From assembly GCA_938008005.1 (NCBI GenBank), contig CALLLZ010000243.1, forward strand, positions 1 through 11,196: a stretch of 11,196 bases of DNA, given 5' to 3'. The number at the start of each line of letters is the position of its first letter. Position 1 is the stretch's first letter. Position numbers and translations under genes: made by a program. Of the stretch, positions 1-6,373 are shown piece after piece. Origin of the DNA: an uncultured Marinicella sp. GTDB lineage: Bacteria > Pseudomonadota > Gammaproteobacteria > Xanthomonadales > Marinicellaceae. Under the pieces are notes generated by a model that had not been told where the DNA came from, made no database searches, and saw only the letters and a program-made list of their open reading frames with translations.

Positions 1-973
1 CATTAATCACATTAAGACTGTCATCAACTTTTTGCCATTGCAGTCGCCCAGCTTCCGGTTCGAATATTGCCAACCCATTTGAAATTTCATCGAAATCCAA
101 ATGCATCGCCAGTGCAATCGCAACCACTGCCGTGGCATTCATATAGTTATGTCGACCCAAAACGGACAATTGCAAATCAAAGCTTTCACCCCTTTGAGTT
201 AAGATTTGATAACCATCTGTTTTTTCACACAATTGAAAATCTGCATCAAGATGTAAACCAAAAGTTAAAGTCTTACCTTTAACTTTGGCTTTAAAGTCAT
301 TTAAATAAGGAGAGTCGGCATTGATAATAGCCAAACCATCTTCATCCAAAGCTTGATATATTTCAGCTTTACCAGTGGCAATGTTATCGACACTTCCAAA
401 ACGACCTACATGGGCATCACCGATGTTAGTAATCAATGCAATATCAGGCTTAATAATATCCGTCAATCGAGCAATATCACCTAATTGTGCTGCACCCATT
501 TCAATCACTGCTACCTCATCTTTCTGGCTAATCGCCAACAACGACAAAGGCACTCCTATTTCGTTGTTAAAGTTACCATGAGTGGCAAAACACTTATATT
601 TTTGACTGAGCACAGAGAATAACATGTTTTTAACGGTAGTTTTACCATTCGACCCAGTGATACCAATAACTTTGACACCAGTTTGTCTGACCCAAGCAGT
701 GGCCATCGCTTGTAAAGCAACCAATGTATTTTTAACAATTAATTGTGGTACATCCACTTCGACTGCATTAGCAACTAACACCGCTGCTGCGCCGTTCTCA
801 ACCGCCGCCTGACAATAATCTTCACCATTGAAAAATTCGCCTTGTAAAGCAACGAATATTTTTCCCTTACAATCGCTTCTGGAATCAGTAGTCACACCTT
901 GAATACGTGCTTCCTTGCCAACAAAATTTCCACCAACTATGGCTGATACTTGATGTAAGTTCATTTGTATCAT
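1..973 (-). CDS. murF: MurF, UDP-MurNAc-tripeptide--D-Ala-D-Ala ligase (3' part outside window)
   Basis: MurF ligates D-Ala-D-Ala to UDP-MurNAc-tripeptide in the cytoplasm using ATP, the last soluble step before MraY. About 324 codons are present; Escherichia coli MurF is about 452 residues, so roughly the last 130 are missing at the left edge. By my translation the N-terminal uridine-binding domain comes first (LDSR-like TTDSRSD near residue 30), followed by the ATP loop TGSNGKTT at residues 106-113. Next come the Mur-ligase signature GNFNNEIGVPL at 133-143, EMGAAQLGDIA, and ITNIGDAHVGRFGS at about 181-195. LGRHNYMNA and AGRLQ follow near the edge; the expected YNANP motif would lie just outside. 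The start at 973 overlaps the murE stop (ATGA) and has an AGGTG Shine-Dalgarno about 5 nt upstream; a second in-frame ATG at 964 is possible. The reading frame is intact across the visible part. Confidence 0.96.
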   Translation of the reverse strand, partial: MIQMNLHQVSAIVGGNFVGKEARIQGVTTDSRSDCKGKIFVALQGEFFNGEDYCQAAVENGAAAVLVANAVEVDVPQLIVKNTLVALQAMATAWVRQTGVKVIGITGSNGKTTVKNMLFSVLSQKYKCFATHGNFNNEIGVPLSLLAISQKDEVAVIEMGAAQLGDIARLTDIIKPDIALITNIGDAHVGRFGSVDNIATGKAEIYQALDEDGLAIINADSPYLNDFKAKVKGKTLTFGLHLDADFQLCEKTDGYQILTQRGESFDLQLSVLGRHNYMNATAVVAIALAMHLDFDEISNGLAIFEPEAGRLQWQKVDDSLNVIN

Positions 974-2508
974 ACTGCCACCTGCAATAACTCTTTGACA
1001 GTTTCAATGTCATTAAACGGCAACAGTTTTCCGTTCACTTCCTGTGTAGATTCATGGCCTTTTCCAGCGATTAAGATAATGTCACCTCGTTGACTCTTAT
1101 CAAGCACATAGGCAATGGCTTGTTTTCTGCTATTTACCACATGCGGCTTGTATTTCATTCCAGCTTCTATTTCCGAAATAATTTGCGCCGGTGATTCAAA
1201 CCGTGGATTATCATCAGTCAACACCACTTTATCGGCATATCGTTCAGCAATTTCACCCATCATTGCACGCTTACCCTTATCGCGGTTACCGCCACACCCA
1301 AACACACACCAAAGTGTTTTCTTGGTATGTGCTCTTAAGGCTTTCAATACTTGCAATAATGCATCTGGTGTATGCGCATAATCCACCACCATGATTGCAC
1401 CATTGCGATCATCGTCAATGCGGTTCATGCGTCCAGGCACTGGCTGTAATTGATTAACGATTTCCAGTAATTGGTTAACTGAGTAACCAGCAGCTTCTAA
1501 AGTTGCCATCACTGCCAACGTATTCAGTACATTAAAATCGCCTAACAACGAAGTTTTTAACTTTATTGTCTGTTGCTTCGCCTCAAGCTCAAAGGCAATT
1601 CCCGCTGACAACAAATTGATGTTAGTGGCCTTAAACGCTGCATCTGTACTATCGATACCATAAGAAACCGTTGGTTGTTGATTTAGTTCATTGGCCAACC
1701 ATGAAGCACCCATTGCATCATCAGCATTAATGATACTGACAACTGGATCAAAGTCTTTAAACAACTTTAGCTTAGCTGCCGCATAAGCCTCCATGGTTTG
1801 ATGGTAATCTAAATGATCACGACTTAAATTGGTAAATACAGCCGAATGAACTTGAGTCCCATTAAATCGATGCTGATCTAATGCATGAGAAGATACTTCA
1901 ATACACACATGTTCAAACCCTGCATCCACCATTGCTGCCATGTTTTTTTGTATGGCTATTGCCGATGGCGTGGTATTCTGTAAGGCAGTGAGCTGCTCAA
2001 TACCTCCGACACCCAAGGTGCCTATGTAGCCGGCTTTAACACCCAATTGTTCTAATGCATGCATCATCAACCAAGCTGTTGAGGTTTTGCCATTGGTTCC
2101 AGTAATTGCAGTTACATTCAACTTTTGACTCGGCTGGTCATAGAAAGCACAAGCCAAACCACCTAATATTTCACTTAAATTTGTGCATTCAAAAACCGGG
2201 ATCTTAAGTGATTTTTGACGACCTATATATTTTGTTCGCTCTACTTTAGTGGGCTCTGTAACCACCGCAATGGCGCCAGCTCTTTCCGCTTGATAAGCAT
2301 AATCCATGCCATGCACATTGAACCCCGATAACGCAACAAATACATCTCCGGGCTGAACTTCGCGACTGTCCAAACACAAATCACTGATGATTAGTGTCGG
2401 GTCTAAATCACTGGGTTTATCAACTGAAAACATTGGCGACAACTGTTTCAACTCTGACTGCAACCAAGCCAAACTTTTAACTTTATTTTTCTGATCATTC
2501 TGCATCAT
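970..2508 (-). CDS. murE: MurE, UDP-MurNAc-L-Ala-D-Glu--meso-diaminopimelate ligase
   Basis: MurE adds the third residue of the peptidoglycan stem peptide in the cytoplasm, using ATP. The 512-residue product has the usual three Mur-ligase domains. Visible landmarks are LDSR at 46-49 in the N-terminal domain, the ATP loop TGTNGKTS at 136-143, and IEVSSHALDQHR near 203. The segment RDHLDYHQTMEAYAAAK follows, with the Lys246 expected to be carbamylated. DYAHTPDAL lies near 376, GCGGNRDKGKR near 404, DNPR at 433-436 and AGKGHE near 481. DNPR is the family motif for binding meso-diaminopimelate rather than L-lysine, so a Gram-negative-type stem peptide is inferred. The start lies inside the end of ftsI. 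A GGAG sequence is 4 nt from the first ATG (2508) and 7 nt from an adjacent in-frame ATG (2505), so 2505 may be the true start. The stop overlaps murF. Confidence 0.97.
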   Translation of the reverse strand: MMQNDQKNKVKSLAWLQSELKQLSPMFSVDKPSDLDPTLIISDLCLDSREVQPGDVFVALSGFNVHGMDYAYQAERAGAIAVVTEPTKVERTKYIGRQKSLKIPVFECTNLSEILGGLACAFYDQPSQKLNVTAITGTNGKTSTAWLMMHALEQLGVKAGYIGTLGVGGIEQLTALQNTTPSAIAIQKNMAAMVDAGFEHVCIEVSSHALDQHRFNGTQVHSAVFTNLSRDHLDYHQTMEAYAAAKLKLFKDFDPVVSIINADDAMGASWLANELNQQPTVSYGIDSTDAAFKATNINLLSAGIAFELEAKQQTIKLKTSLLGDFNVLNTLAVMATLEAAGYSVNQLLEIVNQLQPVPGRMNRIDDDRNGAIMVVDYAHTPDALLQVLKALRAHTKKTLWCVFGCGGNRDKGKRAMMGEIAERYADKVVLTDDNPRFESPAQIISEIEAGMKYKPHVVNSRKQAIAYVLDKSQRGDIILIAGKGHESTQEVNGKLLPFNDIETVKELLQVAV

Positions 2509-4228
2509 CAGACTCCGTTAGGTCAGTGACACCAACTCCAGTTATATCAACCAAAGTACGGGTTACTTGATCAGCTGGCACATTCAATAACCGCAAACCA
2601 GTTTTCATTATTTTTGAAAAAACCGGCGCCGCAACCAAACCACCGTAATATTCCTCACCTTGAGGGTTATTAATGCTGATCGCAACCACCAATCTAGGTG
2701 AGGAAACCGGAGAAAAACCAACAAACGAAGACATGTAATTATCTGAATAACCACCTTTTTCAGCTATTCTTGCGGTACCTGTTTTCCCGGCCACACTATA
2801 ATTGGGAATAAAAGCTTTGTGTCCTTCGTTATCCATCACCACATGGGAAAGCATGTCAGTTAATTGAGAAGCAATCATGGGGTCGATGATGGCTTTATCT
2901 TCATTGATGTTACCTTTGATAAAAGTTGGCGGGCGGTAGCGGCCTTGGTTTGCAAACACTGAATAAGCCGAAGCCAACTGTAATGTGGTCACAGACAAAT
3001 TATAACCACGAGATAACGCTGCATGATCTGCAGTTCTCCAACGTTCATGATGAGGTAAGTAACCTGCAGACTCACCCATGAAGCCACTACCTGAGGATTG
3101 TCCATAACCAAAACGATGGTACACATCCCAAAGATGTTCTTTGCCCAAACCTAAGACCAATTTAGCTACGCCAATATTACTGGACTTAACTAAAATATCA
3201 ACCAAACTCAACTCGCCATAATCTCTGAAATCATGAATCACAAAACCATCCACCTCATACTCACCAGGAGAAGTGTTAACCACTGACTGCGGTGTGTATT
3301 CTGCACTTTCCAATGCTGCCACCACAGCGAATGGTTTCATTACAGAGCCTGGCTCATAAATATCTGTAACTGAACGGTTCCTCAACCCTTCATTCGAATC
3401 TTTACTACCATTGGGATTAAACGATGGCTGATTAACCATAGCCAAAATTTCACCAGTCTTCACGTCCAAAACCACCGCTGAGCCTGAAGTGGCTCGATGT
3501 TTATAAACCGCCTTTTTCAATTCCATATAAGCAGCATATTGCAAACGCCTGTCTAAGCTCAAATGCAAGTCTTTACCTGGTTTAGCTGCTTTCAGTTCAT
3601 CAACGTCAATATCTGCGACCACTTGACCCAACAAATCTTTAACCACGGTTTTTTTACCAGAAATACCGGTTAACCAATTATCATAGGTTCTTTCCAAACC
3701 CTCTTGACCTATATCTTCCACATCAGTAAAACCAACTACATTGGCCAATATCTCGCCAGTTGGATAAAATCTTTTGAATTCTGTCCTGAATTCCACACCT
3801 TTCATATTTAAAGCCTTAACTTGGTCAGCAAGCATGGGCGTAATACGCCTTTTAATGAACAAAAAATGACGATCTTTTCTAGAAGTGATTATTTGTTTTA
3901 ACTCATCAGCATCTAGATCCAAAACCTCTGCCAGCTGTTCAACTTTGCTGAATTGATCCAACAGTTGTCCTGGCACAATTCCAACAGATACCATGGCCGT
4001 ACTCAAGGCCAAAGGCTCACCATTGCGATCATATATGGAACCACGTGACACAGGGATTTCCACTTCCCTCACATGCCTTTTTTCACCCTGAGTTTGATAA
4101 AACTCAGCTCCACGAACCTGAATCGAAAACGCTCGAACAACCACCACCACAAAGCAACACAGTAAAAACGCCATTACAATGGCAATCCTCAAGCTGATGT
4201 TGACTTGTTTGTGCTGTGATTTTTTCAT
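2495..4228 (-). CDS. ftsI: FtsI / PBP3, septal peptidoglycan transpeptidase
   Basis: This is a class B penicillin-binding protein that cross-links septal peptidoglycan at the division site. The 577-residue length is close to the E. coli protein (588). A short cytoplasmic tail is followed by one membrane anchor at about 13-36 (AIVMAFLLCCFVVVVV). The periplasmic pedestal domain starts with the class B signature RGSIYDRNGEPLA at 62-74. The transpeptidase domain carries all three penicillin-binding motifs: SVMK at 295-298 (nucleophile Ser295), SSN at 349-351, and KTGT at 482-485. The C-terminal GGLVAAPVFSKIM (529-541) is also typical of the group. The ATG overlaps the ftsL stop as ATGA, with no obvious Shine-Dalgarno of its own, so coupled translation is likely. 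No catalytic residue is missing and nothing suggests a beta-lactam-resistance mosaic, although that cannot be judged without an alignment. Confidence 0.98.
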   Translation of the reverse strand: MKKSQHKQVNISLRIAIVMAFLLCCFVVVVVRAFSIQVRGAEFYQTQGEKRHVREVEIPVSRGSIYDRNGEPLALSTAMVSVGIVPGQLLDQFSKVEQLAEVLDLDADELKQIITSRKDRHFLFIKRRITPMLADQVKALNMKGVEFRTEFKRFYPTGEILANVVGFTDVEDIGQEGLERTYDNWLTGISGKKTVVKDLLGQVVADIDVDELKAAKPGKDLHLSLDRRLQYAAYMELKKAVYKHRATSGSAVVLDVKTGEILAMVNQPSFNPNGSKDSNEGLRNRSVTDIYEPGSVMKPFAVVAALESAEYTPQSVVNTSPGEYEVDGFVIHDFRDYGELSLVDILVKSSNIGVAKLVLGLGKEHLWDVYHRFGYGQSSGSGFMGESAGYLPHHERWRTADHAALSRGYNLSVTTLQLASAYSVFANQGRYRPPTFIKGNINEDKAIIDPMIASQLTDMLSHVVMDNEGHKAFIPNYSVAGKTGTARIAEKGGYSDNYMSSFVGFSPVSSPRLVVAISINNPQGEEYYGGLVAAPVFSKIMKTGLRLLNVPADQVTRTLVDITGVGVTDLTESDDAE

Positions 4229-4494
4229 CGAACTATGACCATAACCTGTTCATCTTCTGGCAGTTTCATGTTTAATTCTTCGCGTGCCACTTGCTCAATG
4301 CGATTATTTGACACCAAGGTAGATTTCTCAATTTGCAAACGAGCCCATTCAGCATTTAATTCTAATTTCTGCTTTTCAACACCTTGAGTTTCTGCAAACA
4401 ATTTTCGCGTCTCATTTTGATAATAAACATAATTGACGACTACACCAATTAACAAAAATATCAGAAACACACTTAAACCACTCTGAACATTCAT
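4225..4494 (-). CDS. ftsL: FtsL, bitopic cell-division protein
   Basis: FtsL is a small single-pass inner-membrane protein that forms the FtsQLB complex and helps activate FtsWI. The 89-residue product fits: a very short cytoplasmic N terminus, one hydrophobic segment at about 6-25 (GLSVFLIFLLIGVVVNYVYY), then a charged periplasmic helix at about 27-65 with coiled-coil character. A conserved-looking tail follows (RIEQVAREELNMKLPEDEQV). FtsL sequences diverge strongly, so the assignment rests on size, topology and its position between rsmH and ftsI, which is diagnostic. Start and stop both form ATGA overlaps with the neighbours. An AGAG sequence about 5 nt upstream of the ATG may serve as a weak ribosome-binding site. 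Confidence 0.95.
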   Translation of the reverse strand: MNVQSGLSVFLIFLLIGVVVNYVYYQNETRKLFAETQGVEKQKLELNAEWARLQIEKSTLVSNNRIEQVAREELNMKLPEDEQVMVIVR

Positions 4495-5417
4495 AATTTC
4501 TCTGCCACTCTCATAATGGCACTTCTGGCGCGTACATTATCGTCATGATCAACTGCCTTAATGGGTTTACCAAGTGACTTTAAAACTGGCTGTTTTGCAT
4601 CATCTGGAATTACAGGCATTCGCCGATCCACTTTGGCCGGTAGTGACAAAGTCCTAATAAAACGTTTAACCAAGCGATCTTCCAGTGAATGAAAGCTGAT
4701 CACCACCAAACGACCACCCTGTCGTAACAAATCGAAGGCCAATGGCAATACACGTTCCACCTGCCCCAATTCATCATTGATGAAAATCCTGATGGCTTGA
4801 AATACTCGCGTAGCAGGATGTTTCTTAACTTTATAAAATGGCGGGTTAATTTCACTGACCAAGTCTGCCAAATCAAATGTTGTCTCAATAGGCTTCTCTT
4901 CCCTAACCTCAACTATTTTTCTGGCTATGCGACCCGCATTTTTTTCTTCAGAATATCGCCAAAAAACTTTTTTCATTTCATCAACTGATGCAGAGTTAAC
5001 CCATTCTGCCGCCGTTATTCCAGTTGAATTATTCATGCGCATGTCCAGCGGTCCATCCTTCTGGAAGCTGAAACCACGTTCAGCCTGATCAATCTGCGGT
5101 GAAGAAACACCAAAGTCAAACAAAATGCCATCAAATTGCAAATTTGCATCTTGCATTCCTGTCAACGCCTGTTCAAAACCATCGGCATAAATTGATAAGC
5201 GCTTGTCTTGAAGTTGCAATTGTTCAGCAACTTTGATGGCCTCCGGATCACAATCAACCACCGATAAACGACCCGTCGAATCCAGTTGAGAAAGAATCAT
5301 TTTACTGTGGCCACCGCGGCCAAAAGTGGCATCTAAATAATGACCTGAAGGTTTAATATTAAGGGCTTCCACTGCCTGATTGAGTAGCACTGATTGGTGG
5401 CTTATTTGTTCCATCAC
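4491..5417 (-). CDS. rsmH: RsmH (MraW), 16S rRNA m4C1402 N4-methyltransferase
   Basis: RsmH methylates the N4 of C1402 in the ribosomal P site of 16S rRNA using S-adenosylmethionine. The 308-residue product is full length. It has the SAM-binding GRGGHS motif at 33-38 and the acidic VVDCDPEAI at about 53-61. The family signature FDFGVSSPQIDQAERGFSF is at 100-118, with Phe102 where many homologues have Leu. HPATRVFQAIRIFINDEL is at 200-217, VISFHSLEDRLVKRF at 239-253, and the C-terminal NVRARSAIMR at 294-303. The start is ambiguous. A GTG at 5417 overlaps the mraZ stop by 4 nt and an in-frame ATG at 5414 overlaps it by 1 nt. Both are compatible with coupled translation from mraZ, and the ATG form is one residue shorter. 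Confidence 0.98.
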   Translation of the reverse strand: MMEQISHQSVLLNQAVEALNIKPSGHYLDATFGRGGHSKMILSQLDSTGRLSVVDCDPEAIKVAEQLQLQDKRLSIYADGFEQALTGMQDANLQFDGILFDFGVSSPQIDQAERGFSFQKDGPLDMRMNNSTGITAAEWVNSASVDEMKKVFWRYSEEKNAGRIARKIVEVREEKPIETTFDLADLVSEINPPFYKVKKHPATRVFQAIRIFINDELGQVERVLPLAFDLLRQGGRLVVISFHSLEDRLVKRFIRTLSLPAKVDRRMPVIPDDAKQPVLKSLGKPIKAVDHDDNVRARSAIMRVAEKL

Positions 5418-5863
5418 AGCACCAATGATTTCATGGCATCAGAAACCTCACCATTCATGGCTGGCACTTGATGTCTGGTTTTCTGCAAGGCATCTTCATT
5501 CCAAATTTCGAATTTACTTCCCAAACCCAACATCACCACACGTTTTTCCATCGACGCCACCTGACGCAAAGTAATGGGTAATAAAATCCTAGAGCCTTTG
5601 TCAGGTACAACATGATAAGCACTACCAACCAAACGACGTTGTAATGCACGGTGCATCGGATCAAAGGTACTCAAAGACATCACTGAATCACGCACCTTTT
5701 CCCATTCTTGTTCTGGATAAAGCCACAATGAGTCGTTTTCATAGGCATTATAGGTAAGCACCAAACGGTTTTCACAGACATCACTGATCGGTTCGCGATA
5801 CATAGAAGGTATCGCCAACCGGCCTTTAACGTCTAAATTCAATGCTATTTCACCGTAAAACAC
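5414..5863 (-). CDS. mraZ: MraZ, transcriptional regulator of the dcw cluster
   Basis: MraZ is a DNA-binding protein with two tandem SpoVT/AbrB-like domains that assembles into a ring. In E. coli it represses its own dcw promoter, and high levels impair division. The 149-residue product matches the family length (152 in E. coli). The two half-repeats are visible as DVKGRLAIP at 11-19 and DKGSRILLP at 88-96, each followed by an R-containing helix start. The start codon is GTG, with only a weak GGGA about 7 nt upstream that coincides with the last GTG-centred operator box. MraZ binding could therefore affect translation initiation as well as transcription; that is inference. The next in-frame ATG is residue 21, which would remove the first DxKGR motif, so the GTG is preferred. 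It is the first gene of the operon. Confidence 0.97.
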   Translation of the reverse strand: MFYGEIALNLDVKGRLAIPSMYREPISDVCENRLVLTYNAYENDSLWLYPEQEWEKVRDSVMSLSTFDPMHRALQRRLVGSAYHVVPDKGSRILLPITLRQVASMEKRVVMLGLGSKFEIWNEDALQKTRHQVPAMNGEVSDAMKSLVL

Positions 5864-5869
5864 TACTTA

Positions 5870-5908
5870 ATCCCACAAAAGTACACTTAACTCCACATTA
5901 TTGCACTT
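5870..5908 (-). promoter_or_regulatory. Putative MraZ operator: four GTG boxes at exact 10-bp spacing
   Basis: Read on the minus strand toward mraZ, GTG occurs at 5906, 5896, 5886 and 5876, each exactly 10 bp after the previous one. The boxes are GTGCA, GTGGA, GTGTA and GTGGG, usually preceded by A/T. A degenerate fifth position (GTAGT at 5866) falls in the same phase just before the GTG start codon. MraZ of E. coli is known to bind direct TGGGN repeats spaced by 5 nt, and mycoplasma MraZ binds a similar 10-bp-period GTG array. Position, periodicity and orientation all agree. Only the last box matches TGGGN exactly. The first box overlaps the -10 of the predicted promoter and the rest lie across the start site and leader. 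Confidence 0.75.
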
Positions 5909-5933
5909 TATGATTAAAACCAGGTTAAGTCAA
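5905..5933 (-). promoter_or_regulatory. Predicted sigma70 promoter of the dcw operon
   Basis: On the minus strand, TTGACT (5933-5928) is separated by 17 bp from TAAAGT (5910-5905). The -35 matches 5 of 6 consensus bases and the -10 matches 4 of 6 with optimal spacing. Transcription would start near 5898, giving a leader of about 35 nt before the mraZ GTG. The -10 overlaps the first MraZ box, as expected for autorepression. This is a sequence prediction only. Confidence 0.65.
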
Positions 5934-6182
5934 GCATCTCACAAGAAAAAATCAATAGAATCAACAACTTAAGGAATATTTAACATTAAGAAATGACTGT
6001 AAGTTATTGATTTATATAAGATCAACATTTGCTTTCATACACTTCCATGCAAGACTTTCAAACTGCGAGTATGTAGTTAAAGAGCTTGAGCAAACCCACT
6101 TTTCACCACGAAAACCTTTACCAATCTTCCTAACCATAACAACCAACAATCTTCATGCCAACCAATCACAATACCATTCAGA

Positions 6183-6211
6183 TTGACTTAAACATTATCA
6201 GCACATTAAAT
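6183..6211 (+). promoter_or_regulatory. Candidate promoter for the GGDEF gene (upstream option)
   Basis: TTGACT (6183-6188) lies 17 bp before TTAAAT (6206-6211), facing the GGDEF gene. The -35 matches 5 of 6 and the -10 matches 4 of 6 consensus bases. Use of this promoter would give a leader of about 155 nt. Confidence 0.35.
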
Positions 6212-6312
6212 TCAGTAACTTATAGATAAGAATTGTAAGAAGTATCTCGCATATATTCAAAAGGCTGACAGTTATTTTTTCAACAAAGACATCACTCATA
6301 GGGTGTTGTGTG

Positions 6313-6318
6313 TATAAT
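6313..6318 (+). promoter_or_regulatory. Candidate -10 element nearest the GGDEF gene
   Basis: A perfect TATAAT stands in the context GTGTGTATAATTT, about 55 nt upstream of the start codon. No good -35 hexamer is found 16-18 bp upstream (CATCAC at the 17-bp position). It is not a strict TGn extended -10. If used, it may need an activator. Confidence 0.4.
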
Positions 6319-6373
6319 TTAAACAAACCAGACATGAGTTAAGCTTTTTTGATCCATATGAAGATTTACCAAC

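Larger units (their letters stand above)
5934..6373. other. Divergent intergenic region between mraZ and the GGDEF gene
   Basis: This AT-rich stretch separates two divergent transcription units. I see no supported gene, no tRNA and no strong hairpin. Its notable content is a tract at 6091-6180 that has about 33 C but only 2 G on the plus strand. There are several promoter-like sequences facing right: ATGACT-16-TATAAG at 5993-6020, TTGACT-17-TTAAAT at 6183-6211, and a perfect TATAAT at 6313-6318. A start-less open frame at 5959-6186 and a 24-codon ORF at 6155-6229 exist but lack ribosome-binding sites. Confidence 0.6.

Noticed and set aside
1115..1394. Plus-strand ORFs inside murE, and similar antisense ORFs in ftsI, rsmH and icd
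   Set aside because: They lie wholly within strongly conserved genes on the other strand and show no family motifs or ribosome-binding sites.
5959..6186. A 75-codon plus-strand open frame in the mraZ/GGDEF intergenic region
   Set aside because: It has no ATG or GTG, only a TTG at 6007 without a ribosome-binding site. Its second half is open mainly because the tract lacks G, which removes TAG and TGA stops. The product resembles nothing I know.
6155..6229. A 24-codon ORF (MPTNHNTIQIDL...) upstream of the GGDEF gene
   Set aside because: There is no Shine-Dalgarno before its ATG and no sign of coding bias; chance is sufficient, although a leader peptide cannot be excluded.
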